Positions 8,601 to 14,980 of a stretch of DNA of 17,357 nt are shown here, piece after piece. This stretch comes from RGIG3513 sp045658985. GTDB taxonomy: Bacteria > Bacillota > Clostridia > Oscillospirales > Butyricicoccaceae. The stretch's first letter is position 1. Every line of letters begins with the position of its first letter. A program made the translations under genes and the position numbers. Location: assembly GCA_045658985.1 (NCBI GenBank), contig JAZOWC010000001.1, positions 1-17,357 on the forward strand, read 5' to 3'. The notes under the pieces are model-generated. The model was not told the DNA's origin. It did not search any database and saw nothing but the letters and a program-made list of their open reading frames with translations.

Positions 8601-8871
8601 ATCCTCCATCGCAACGGGCAACCAGATGGAGAGGATAATCGCGTTTACCGAAGAAAAACTGATGGAGTTTTCTCAGGCGGTTTCGGGCGGCGACGTTACG
8701 GTTGCGCCTGAGAGCGAGGATTCCTGCAGATACTGCGCATTCCGCAGTGCCTGCTTTGTTGAGGGAGTCAAGCTCCCCGCCGCCGAAAAATCCATAACCG
8801 ACACAGAGCGTGTCATAGATATCATAGAGGGAAGAGACGGAGAGGAGGAGAGCGAAAATGGCCAGATTTGA
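5590..8871 (+). CDS. addB: AddB subunit of the AddAB helicase-nuclease
   Basis: This 1093-residue protein is the AddB partner of the Firmicutes RecBCD equivalent. AddAB resects double-strand breaks, and AddB contributes one nuclease and Chi recognition. The N-terminus LILGPAGSGKS (4-14) holds a Walker A motif. The C-terminal RecB-like nuclease has GTMVH (His779), GKIDRVD (Asp881) and VVDYKTG (Asp894, Lys896). The iron-sulfur cysteines of the family are present: Cys749 in FYTCRF, then Cys1046, Cys1049 and Cys1055 with C-x2-C-x5-C spacing as in B. subtilis AddB. The length is slightly below the usual ~1150. The ATG at 5590 has GGAGGA upstream and lies within the end of the kinase gene. Its end overlaps addA by 14 bases. 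Confidence 0.95.
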   Translation: MLRLILGPAGSGKSRLLYNQISDLAQKGEQSLLIVPDSMSHLAERRLLLHCGNRVSRYARVCTLSRLAGEVLAASGDKPAFLDAGGRVLSMYRAISSLRGRLRYFDERAERPSLVSAMLDTVNEFIFSGVEEDHPALSSPSISAKMQDIRDIYRAYMDICRASSLDPAQVLDKARENIRASGLMQNKHLFFDDFSAYSQQKMRFIEGLCEASRDSTFAIMTNGDRVTFCDAHKMADRLQEMAQSRGEAFTKTVRPFARPDRCEELNVLEQLFEPDKKPFGGESSGCVQLFSAADMREECELAAALVRNLTVSGDARLRDIALVCGEEESYRGLVEGEFIRYGIPCFFSRREEVLKKPAYAAALGPLVCISDGMRLDSVLSYLKCGLLELTDDELSKLENYALLWGISGKSWFEPFYKPTYGFEMPYFDESERLEQLESIRLRLMTPLLELKNALGGTHKGERFVTEFMLHIERIGLRRRISERIGVLNKRGSVQQAQEYAQLYDILTGALAQFKAVCGDLDMDIGEATALLRLTLGQYDVSSIPSSLDSVTFGPFSRLSPFGVKHLIVLGARAGALPPDAPSGSIIGESERAALEKEGIHLPRAEDKALSQQSDVYRAFNAPDLSLTVIRPRTAHDGSAYQKSYVVSYMQKLLPALCEQDAAPLLRRLRLTAPAPAFELACSAGIDSDDSTLAAYEFVKSDPEKAEKLEYLRAFSLSPRQQIKSLDTLKALYGKHLSVSATAIENFYTCRFAYFCKFGLRARERREASLGALEVGTMVHSVVENAVKALAQGTETDPAAAAAKYAREYAATLKGADTPRMQALIEQVQSNAAMVVRDVWEEICCSDFKPRYFELNFSPNGDKPPFMWETGGMSFALKGKIDRVDTFGDKLKVVDYKTGSKKYALGDILKGKNLQPFIYMLMLKKAEMGENCAALFLPAKAEYINSDETLTEAQADKKRSETVRRLGLVRAEDDILEALEHTAAGGERRWLPVVCRRDGSIDPKKSSIATGNQMERIIAFTEEKLMEFSQAVSGGDVTVAPESEDSCRYCAFRSACFVEGVKLPAAEKSITDTERVIDIIEGRDGEEESENGQI

Positions 8872-11800
8872 CCCCACGCCCCAGCAGGCGCGAGCAATCA
8901 ACTCCCGCGCCAGACTGGTGGTTGTATCGGCAGGCGCGGGAAGCGGCAAGACGGCCGTACTCTCCCAGCGCATCGTCTCACGTCTGTGCAATGACCGCGC
9001 AGATATAGACAGATTTCTGGTGGTGACCTATACCAATGCCGCCGCATTCGAGATGCGTGAGCGCATTGCCGAAAGCCTCACCGAAAAAATCACCGACAAT
9101 CTCGACAATCCCGCCCTGTGCGAGCATCTGCGCAGGCAGGTGGGCAAGCTATCCTCTGCCAAGGTGCAGACGGTGCATTCCTTCTGCCTTGAGCTGGTGC
9201 GCCGCAACGCAAGCACCCTGGGACTGAGCAGTCGCTTCGGCATAGGCGACGAGGATACTCTGGCACAGCTGAGGCAGGCGGCGATAGACAAGACCCTTAA
9301 TGATGCGTATGCCGAGCGGCCCGAGGGATTTGAACAGCTGCGGCGGTGTCTGTGCGAGGAGCGGGGCGACAAAAAGCTCGCCGCCGCCGTGCAGTCGGTG
9401 TTTGAGCGCCTGCAGAGCCTGCCCTATCCCGAAAACTGGCTCCGCGAGCAGATGGCCGCTCCCGCCTCCGACGAGCACTCCCGCAATATGGCAATGCAGG
9501 AGTGCGTGTATATGATCTCCGCCGCCGTGGGCGGTGTGCTCAACGTGCAGAATATCCTCACGGAGTCCTATCCCGATATTGCCGCGGCCGCAGAGCTTTG
9601 TTTGAGCGGCCTGTGTGAGACGGGAAAAAGCCTGCAGACCCTGCTGGAAAGCGGCGACACCGCAGAGGCACTCAAGTGCATCGACGGCTACAGAACGGTC
9701 AACATCCGCGCGCCCAAAGGCGCTCCCGAGCATATAATGTCCTTTGCCAAAAGCGCGAGGGATAATTTCAAGGAGACCCTCGCCGATATCAAAAAGCTCC
9801 TTTCTCTGCCCGACGGCGGCGAGGAGACAGATATAGCCGAGCGCTGTCTGTGCGCGCTGGTGCTTCGCTATTCTGATAACCTGCGGCAGGAAAAAAACCG
9901 CGCCGAGGTGGTGGATTTTAACGATCTGGAGCATTTTGCGGTCAGGCTGCTCAGCAACGATGACGGCGGCGGCACCCCTCTCAGCGAGGAACTGCGCTCA
10001 TACCTCTGCGAGCTGATGGTGGATGAGTATCAGGACTCCAACCGCGTGCAGGATACCATATTCAATCTGCTTTCGCCCTATGAGGGCTCGGCCTTTTTCG
10101 TGGGTGACATCAAGCAGAGTATATACAGATTCCGCAAGGCAGACCCCCGTATTTTTGCCGAAAAATGCCGTATGGCACAGCATAACCCCGACAGTGAGTA
10201 TATAGCCATGAATACTAACTTCCGCTCAAGGCGCGAGGTGCTGGAAGTGTGCAATTATTTCTTCGAGCGGTCGATGAGTGAAGGCTTCGGCGACGTAAAC
10301 TACGCAGAGCCGGGGCAGGGACTGGATGCGGGCAGAGCGGCAGACGGCAATCTCCCCTCCGAGCTGTGCCTGCTGGACACTCCGTCGCTCAAGCAGGGCA
10401 GTGACGGCGATGAGGGCATCAGCACCGCCGAGGCCGAGGCCGAGTTTGTGGCGTCCCGCATCAGGGATATGCTGGCAAGCCACGCTTGCACAGTTCCTGA
10501 AAAGGACGGGGCGCGCAGAGCGAGAGCGTCCGATTTTGCCATCCTGCTCAGCTCCTACAAGGGCAAAGCGCCTATATTCCAGAAGGCGCTGGCGCGGCTG
10601 GGACTGGATTCGGATGCCGAGCGCGAGCAGGATGACCCATTCGGCTCGGTGGAGGCAAGCATTATTATCTCCCTGCTGAGGATAGTCTCCAACCGCCGTC
10701 AGGACATCCCCCTGCTCAGCGTGATGCGCTCGCCGCTGTTTGCCTTTGATGCAGAGGAGATAGCCGCACTGCGAGCCAAAAACCCGAGCGGAGACCTGTG
10801 GGATTCGGTCTTTTTGGCCGCACGGAGCGGAGACACCAAGGCAAAGAACTTTGTCAGCGAGCTTGACCACCTGACCGAGGTGGCAAAAGATCTGAGCTGT
10901 GCGGGATTTTTGCAGTACGTTTATGCCCGATTCGGCGCATACGGACTGTTTTCGGCACTGGGCGACGCTCAAAGACGGGCCGCAACGCTCGATCTGCTCT
11001 ATGAGACGGCACTCAACTGCGAAAAAGGCTCCTTTGCCCACGTGTCAAAGCTGGTGGAGCTCATAGACCACCGCACCGCCAAAAAATCCCCCGCCGCCCC
11101 CGCAGGCGACGGAGTCAGGATAATGAGCATACACAAATCCAAGGGACTGGAGTTCCCCTTTGTGTTCGTCTGCGATCTGTGCAAGGACTTCAACACCGAC
11201 GACGTGGACACCGACGTGCTTCTGCACACCGAAAAAGGTCTGGCCATCCGCCGCGCAGACAACCGTCTGCGTACCCGCACCGCCACCAAAAAGCGGTTTA
11301 TCATCTCGAGGCATATATTGAGCGAACTGCGTGCCGAGGAGCTCCGCAAGCTGTACGTTGCCATGACCAGAGCGCGGGAAAAGCTGTTTTTGGTTGTGTC
11401 CAGCGGCAGGAGCACGGTGGAAAAAACGGTGACCAAAACCTACGAAAAGGCGGGAGACACCCCCGGCGAGCGGTTCTTCCGCAGTCAGTCCTCGGCATCG
11501 CGGTGGCTGATCGCCGCGCTGTTTGGGCATCCGGGAGCCGCTCTGCTCCGCTCCTGCCTGCCGGGTGAGCATCCTGCAGATGAGGAGACGGTGCGCAGTC
11601 TGATCTGCTCGCAGGTCGTGAGCATCAAAGAGCAGAACGGTGCGCCCGTGACGGTTAACAGGCAGACCGAGGACGGGGAGCAGGACTTTGACCCTATGGA
11701 GTACCTGCCTCTCAGCGAGTGCGGATACCGATTCGATCATATTTCCCGCCTGCCCTCCAAGGTGACTCCCTCGGGCGCGAGCATGCTCAGAGAGGACGTG

Positions 11801-12328
11801 CAGAGACGGGTGTATTTTGCCCCTGCGGAGGATGCAGGCGCTCAGGGCCTCACCGCCGCAGAAAAGGGCACGCGGGTGCATGAGCTTCTGTCCCGTATCA
11901 CCCCCACTGCCAATCTGACCGCCGACGAGGTGATGGAGGCGTTCTCTGACTGCGAGAGGGAGGATGCCGGGATGGCGTCGGGATTCTATTGCTCGGCGCT
12001 GGGCCGACAGGCGGCCGAGGCCAAAGAGTGCCTGCGGGAGTATCAGTTCTCGGTACTGCTTACCCCCCGCGAGCTTGAGCTGGGCGAGGAGGATGATGAG
12101 TTTATCCTGCTCAACGGCAGTATAGATATGCTCCTGCTTACCCCCGAGGGTATGGTGATAATCGACTTCAAGACCGACTCGGTCAAAGCAGGGGAAGAAG
12201 CCGTCGCCGCCGAAAAACACCGCAAACAGCTGGAGATATACGCCCTCGCCGCCGAGAAAATCTTTGAAAAACCCGTGATAAAAAAATCGGTGTTCTTCCT
12301 CAAGACCGCCGCCGAGGCGGTACTGTGA
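8858..12328 (+). CDS. addA: AddA subunit of the AddAB helicase-nuclease
   Basis: This 1156-residue UvrD/RecB-type helicase with a C-terminal nuclease works with AddB to unwind and degrade broken DNA ends and prepare them for RecA. The superfamily 1 motifs are in order: FDPTPQQ (Q motif) at 4-10, SAGAGSGKT (I) at 24-32, VVTYTNAAAFEMRERI (Ia), VDEYQD (II) with Asp389-Glu390, VGDIKQS (III) at 415-421, NFRSRREV (IV), IHKSKGLEFP (V) from 758 and VAMTRARE (VI) at 834-841. The nuclease has GTRVHELL (His1008), GSIDML (Asp1090) and IDFKTDS (Asp1103, Lys1105). All key residues are intact. The ATG at 8858 has GAGGAGGAG just upstream, within the end of addB. It is the last gene before the terminator. Confidence 0.96.
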   Translation: MARFDPTPQQARAINSRARLVVVSAGAGSGKTAVLSQRIVSRLCNDRADIDRFLVVTYTNAAAFEMRERIAESLTEKITDNLDNPALCEHLRRQVGKLSSAKVQTVHSFCLELVRRNASTLGLSSRFGIGDEDTLAQLRQAAIDKTLNDAYAERPEGFEQLRRCLCEERGDKKLAAAVQSVFERLQSLPYPENWLREQMAAPASDEHSRNMAMQECVYMISAAVGGVLNVQNILTESYPDIAAAAELCLSGLCETGKSLQTLLESGDTAEALKCIDGYRTVNIRAPKGAPEHIMSFAKSARDNFKETLADIKKLLSLPDGGEETDIAERCLCALVLRYSDNLRQEKNRAEVVDFNDLEHFAVRLLSNDDGGGTPLSEELRSYLCELMVDEYQDSNRVQDTIFNLLSPYEGSAFFVGDIKQSIYRFRKADPRIFAEKCRMAQHNPDSEYIAMNTNFRSRREVLEVCNYFFERSMSEGFGDVNYAEPGQGLDAGRAADGNLPSELCLLDTPSLKQGSDGDEGISTAEAEAEFVASRIRDMLASHACTVPEKDGARRARASDFAILLSSYKGKAPIFQKALARLGLDSDAEREQDDPFGSVEASIIISLLRIVSNRRQDIPLLSVMRSPLFAFDAEEIAALRAKNPSGDLWDSVFLAARSGDTKAKNFVSELDHLTEVAKDLSCAGFLQYVYARFGAYGLFSALGDAQRRAATLDLLYETALNCEKGSFAHVSKLVELIDHRTAKKSPAAPAGDGVRIMSIHKSKGLEFPFVFVCDLCKDFNTDDVDTDVLLHTEKGLAIRRADNRLRTRTATKKRFIISRHILSELRAEELRKLYVAMTRAREKLFLVVSSGRSTVEKTVTKTYEKAGDTPGERFFRSQSSASRWLIAALFGHPGAALLRSCLPGEHPADEETVRSLICSQVVSIKEQNGAPVTVNRQTEDGEQDFDPMEYLPLSECGYRFDHISRLPSKVTPSGASMLREDVQRRVYFAPAEDAGAQGLTAAEKGTRVHELLSRITPTANLTADEVMEAFSDCEREDAGMASGFYCSALGRQAAEAKECLREYQFSVLLTPRELELGEEDDEFILLNGSIDMLLLTPEGMVIIDFKTDSVKAGEEAVAAEKHRKQLEIYALAAEKIFEKPVIKKSVFFLKTAAEAVL

Positions 12329-12344
12329 CCGCCCCGCCTGCATA

Positions 12345-12395
12345 CAAAAAAATAACCGCTCTCCGTAGCCTGCGGGCGATGGGGAGCGGTTTTTG
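12345..12395. terminator. Bidirectional intrinsic terminator between addA and the SGNH hydrolase gene
   Basis: Outer stem AACCGCTCTCC (12354-12364) with GGGGAGCGGTT (12381-12391), and an inner GCC/GGC stem. It is followed by T's on the plus strand and preceded by a run of A's (T's on the minus strand), so it can stop both converging transcripts. Confidence 0.85.
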
Positions 12396-12441
12396 GGTGT
12401 TTTTGGAGTTTTTGTGGGGAGCGATATACGGCTTTTTGGAG

Positions 12442-13086
12442 TTATATCTGCCGGAGAATGCAGCTTGACAGGGTGAGCATACCCTCTCTGTCGGGGTGGA
12501 GACGGTCGGGGGAGGTGTAGCGCCCGTCGGGAAGAGCAAGCTCGAGCACCCTGCAGCCCGTTTCTGTGCCGATATCGCGCACGGCTTGGGAGTAGGGGTC
12601 GGGGTCCATGAGCGGAGCGTTTTGGGGAGTGGGGACGGTCATACACCATATCTCGGCGCGGGGGTAGCCGCGGCGTAATTTTTTGAGCATCAGTCTGTAT
12701 GCGCCCTCAAAGCACCAGTCCTGCTCGCCCTTGGCGGCAACACGCATACCCCGATCGTTGGCGCCAAGCAGAACCATGATCACGTCGGGACGGGTTTCCT
12801 CACGGTGAAGACCGCCTGTGCGCTCATCGCTGCAGCCGTAGGAGGGGTAGTCGCACAGGGGATCGCGGGTCACCGTGCTTCCCGAAAAAGCATCGCAGAC
12901 CAGCAGCCTGCCGCCCAGAGCCTCTATGACCTGCCCCCACCAAGTATCCTCGGGCACAAAAACGCCGAACTCCCTGCACCTGCCGTGAGCGTAGAATGCG
13001 GCGTCCTCGGGAACACTGTAGCCCTGCAGGGTGCTCATTGAGTCGCCGAGGACCGAAAAATATTTGTTATTGTAGTTGTCGCTCAC
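12442..13086 (-). CDS. SGNH/GDSL-family hydrolase
   Basis: A 214-residue protein with the four SGNH blocks: GDSMS at 14-18 (nucleophile Ser16), FSGSTV at 67-72 (block II Gly69), LLGAND at 106-111 (Asn110), and DRLHPD at 194-199 (Asp194 and His197). It should be a serine esterase or acyl hydrolase; the substrate is unknown. No signal peptide is seen from this start, so it is probably cytosolic. I chose the GTG at 13086 because AGGTG lies five bases upstream and the conserved SVLGDS block begins eleven residues later. The open frame extends to 13224 but that part looks non-coding and would overlap the SCIFF promoter and scfA start. The gene is divergent from scfA and converges on addA. Confidence 0.88.
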   Translation of the reverse strand: MSDNYNNKYFSVLGDSMSTLQGYSVPEDAAFYAHGRCREFGVFVPEDTWWGQVIEALGGRLLVCDAFSGSTVTRDPLCDYPSYGCSDERTGGLHREETRPDVIMVLLGANDRGMRVAAKGEQDWCFEGAYRLMLKKLRRGYPRAEIWCMTVPTPQNAPLMDPDPYSQAVRDIGTETGCRVLELALPDGRYTSPDRLHPDREGMLTLSSCILRQI

Positions 13087-13117
13087 GTCTGCACCTGCTT
13101 TGCCGCGGTTTTTATTG

Positions 13118-13149
13118 ATTGTACCACACTTTTGCCCGCCGCGGCTCAA
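13118..13149 (-). promoter_or_regulatory. Tentative promoter of the SGNH hydrolase gene
   Basis: On the minus strand TGGTACAAT gives an extended -10 (TACAAT at 13118-13123). The best -35 is TTGAGC at 13144-13149, but the 20-base spacer is too long, so only the -10 is reasonably supported. Confidence 0.4.
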
Positions 13150-13155
13150 AAAATA

Positions 13156-13184
13156 TTGACTTTGGCGGCTTTTTGTGGTAAAAT
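13156..13184 (+). promoter_or_regulatory. Strong promoter of the SCIFF precursor gene
   Basis: TTGACT (13156-13161), exactly 17 bases of spacer and TAAAAT (13179-13184), with TG making an extended -10. The start codon follows about 31 bases later with TGGAGG as ribosome binding site. It looks like one of the strongest promoters in the window. Confidence 0.8.
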
Positions 13185-13215
13185 CACTAAAAATATACTG
13201 TGGAGGTATTTTGTT

Positions 13216-13356
13216 ATGGAACATATCAAGACTATCGAAACCCGCAACCTGTGCGATGCAAAGGGCGGCTGCGGCGAGTGCCAGACTTCCTGCCAGAGCG
13301 CTTGCAAGACCTCTTGCGGCATTGCTAACCAGCAGTGCGAAAACACCGAGAAATAA
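13216..13356 (+). CDS. scfA: SCIFF ranthipeptide precursor (Six Cysteines in Forty-Five)
   Basis: A 46-residue precursor of a ribosomally made, post-translationally modified peptide. The N-terminus MEHIKTIETRNL and the block ECQTSCQSACKTSC (21-34) are the hallmark of SCIFF peptides, which a dedicated radical SAM enzyme cross-links through a thioether. In the family the product is called a ranthipeptide and has been linked to quorum sensing in some clostridia. The six core cysteines are at 19, 22, 26, 30, 34 and 41. Two things are odd: an extra Cys13, and Gly35 at the place where, by my alignment from memory, the acceptor Thr normally sits (five residues after Cys30). Gly17-Gly18 directly precede the core. 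The ATG at 13216 has GGAGG ten bases upstream; the frame is open from 13132, but that would cover the promoter. Confidence 0.96.
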   Translation: MEHIKTIETRNLCDAKGGCGECQTSCQSACKTSCGIANQQCENTEK

Positions 13357-13368
13357 GCATAATTTCTC

Positions 13369-13399
13369 AAAATGCCGCTTAGTCTAAGCGGCATTTTTT
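13369..13399 (+). terminator. Intrinsic terminator between scfA and scfB
   Basis: A perfect 11-bp stem AATGCCGCTTA (13371-13381) / TAAGCGGCATT (13385-13395), three-base loop, then six T. It lies directly after the scfA stop and should leave the peptide mRNA more abundant than the maturase mRNA. Confidence 0.9.
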
Positions 13400-13419
13400 A
13401 TTGATAAAAGTGCGCGGCG

Positions 13420-13543
13420 GTCATTCTGAGCAGAGCGCAGCGGAGTCGAACTTTTTTCGCTTGAGACCCCGAATGATGCGGGCATCATTCGATCCTCGCT
13501 GTGCTCGGATTTCGACTGCGCTCAGGGTGACAAGGCGAAAAAA
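13420..13543. repeat. Nested inverted-repeat element (REP/MITE-like)
   Basis: Terminal arms GTCATTCTGAGC (13420-13431) and GCTCAGGGTGAC (13520-13531) are complementary with two wobbles. Inside them AGTCGAA (13444-13450) pairs with TTCGACT (13511-13517), and GAATGATGC / GCATCATTC (13471-13490) form a perfect 9-bp stem. TTTTTTCGC (13452-13460) and GCGAAAAAA (13535-13543) are complementary across the element. The open frames here are not convincing genes. The whole resembles mobile intergenic palindromic repeats of gut Clostridia; number of copies in the genome is unknown. No promoter for scfB is visible between it and 13600. Confidence 0.65.
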
Positions 13544-13599
13544 GCGCAAGGCGCAGCCGCAGCGGAATCTCGGCGCGCACTATCGAAGGAGCTGTTACT

Positions 13600-14979
13600 A
13601 TGATACATCAGTACAAATTACTGGGACTCAATATCGTCCTTGACGTATGCTCGGGGTCTGTTCACGCGGTGGACGAGGTGGCATACGATATTATTTCCAT
13701 GTTTGAGAGCGCAAGCCGCGAGGAGATACTTGCCGCTGTGGGCGACAAATATGCCGACCGCGCCGATATTACCCCTGCGGACATCGCAGAATGCTACGAG
13801 CAGGTAGTGTCTTTGAGAGACAAGGGCAAGCTGTTTGCACCCGATACCTTCCGCGACAAGGCAAATGAGCTCAAGGACAAGACCGCAGGCGTGGTCAAGG
13901 CTCTCTGCCTGCATATCGCACACACCTGCAACCTCAATTGCGCCTATTGCTTTGCCTCTCAGGGCAAGTATCAGGGTGAGCGCGCCGTGATGAGCTTTGA
14001 GACGGGCAAGCGCGCTCTGGATTTCCTCATTGAGAACTCGGGCACACGCCGCAATCTCGAGGTGGACTTCTTCGGCGGTGAGCCGCTGATGAACTTTGAC
14101 GTGGTCAAGCAGCTTGTTGCCTACGCCAGAAGCATCGAAAAGGCTGCGGGCAAGAACTTCCGCTTCACCCTGACCACCAACGGCCTGCTTATTGACGACG
14201 ACGTTATAGATTTTGCCAACCGTGAGTGCGCCAACGTGGTGCTCTCTCTTGACGGACGAAAGGAGGTCCACGACCGTTTCCGCGTGGACTATGCGGGCAA
14301 AGGCAGCTGGGAGACCATCGTGCCCAAGTTCAAGCAGCTTGTTGACGCCCGCGGCGGCAAGGGCTACTATATGCGCGGCACCTTTACCCACCATAACCCC
14401 GATTTTCTCGAGGATATCAAGACTATGCTCGAGCTTGGCTTCAGTGAGCTGAGCATGGAGCCTGTGGTATGCGCCCACGGCGAGCAGGGCGAGCTGACCG
14501 AGAGTGATCTGCCCATTGTGCTGGAGCAGTACGAAAAGCTGGCCGAGCTGATGCTGGAGAGGGAAAGAGAGGGCAAGCCCTTTACCTTCTATCACTATAT
14601 GATCGATCTCACCGGCGGCCCCTGCATCTACAAGCGCATTTCCGGCTGCGGCTCGGGCACCGAGTATATGGCGGTCACACCCTGGGGAGACCTGTACCCC
14701 TGCCATCAGTTTGTGGGTGAGGAGCAGTTCAGGCTTGGTGACATCTACACGGGTGTCAGCAACACCGCCGTGCAGGAGCAGTTCCGCGCCTGCAACGTCT
14801 ACGCCCATCCCGAATGCGGTGACTGCTGGGCACGGCTTTATTGCTCGGGCGGCTGTGCAGCGAATGCCTATCACTCCACCGGCTCGGTGACGGGTGTGTT
14901 TGAATACGGCTGCAAGCTGTTCCGCAAGCGTATGGAGTGCGCCATCGCGCTGGCAGTACACAAAGCACTGGGTGAATGA
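13600..14979 (+). CDS. scfB: Radical SAM/SPASM SCIFF maturase
   Basis: A 459-residue radical S-adenosylmethionine enzyme that forms the thioether cross-link in the SCIFF peptide, in the cytosol. Residues 1 to about 90 fit the small peptide-recognition (RRE/PqqD-like) region of these enzymes. The cluster-binding motif CNLNCAYC is at 110-117 (Cys110, 114, 117), followed by FFGGEPLMNF at 157-166 and LTTNGLLID at 191-199. The C-terminal SPASM/auxiliary-cluster region is Cys-rich: Cys342, 350, 368, 398, 406, 409, 415, 419 and 438, enough for two additional iron-sulfur clusters. The length is typical. The ATG at 13600 has GAAGGAG upstream. It lies after the scfA terminator and repeat element and has no obvious promoter, so it probably depends on read-through. 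The next gene starts one base after its stop. Confidence 0.95.
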   Translation: MIHQYKLLGLNIVLDVCSGSVHAVDEVAYDIISMFESASREEILAAVGDKYADRADITPADIAECYEQVVSLRDKGKLFAPDTFRDKANELKDKTAGVVKALCLHIAHTCNLNCAYCFASQGKYQGERAVMSFETGKRALDFLIENSGTRRNLEVDFFGGEPLMNFDVVKQLVAYARSIEKAAGKNFRFTLTTNGLLIDDDVIDFANRECANVVLSLDGRKEVHDRFRVDYAGKGSWETIVPKFKQLVDARGGKGYYMRGTFTHHNPDFLEDIKTMLELGFSELSMEPVVCAHGEQGELTESDLPIVLEQYEKLAELMLEREREGKPFTFYHYMIDLTGGPCIYKRISGCGSGTEYMAVTPWGDLYPCHQFVGEEQFRLGDIYTGVSNTAVQEQFRACNVYAHPECGDCWARLYCSGGCAANAYHSTGSVTGVFEYGCKLFRKRMECAIALAVHKALGE

Positions 14980-14980
14980 T

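Noticed and set aside
12316..12333. GC-rich hairpin GGCGGT/ACCGCC around the addA stop codon
   Set aside because: No T-run follows; the better terminator is at 12345-12395.
13132..13215. N-terminal extension of the SCIFF frame from 13132
   Set aside because: It would contain the -35 and -10 of the scfA promoter, and the family starts with M-x-HIKT at 13216.
13401..13643. Open frame of 80 codons in the scfA-scfB gap
   Set aside because: It lies across the palindromic element, overlaps the scfB start and has no ribosome binding site or recognisable domain.
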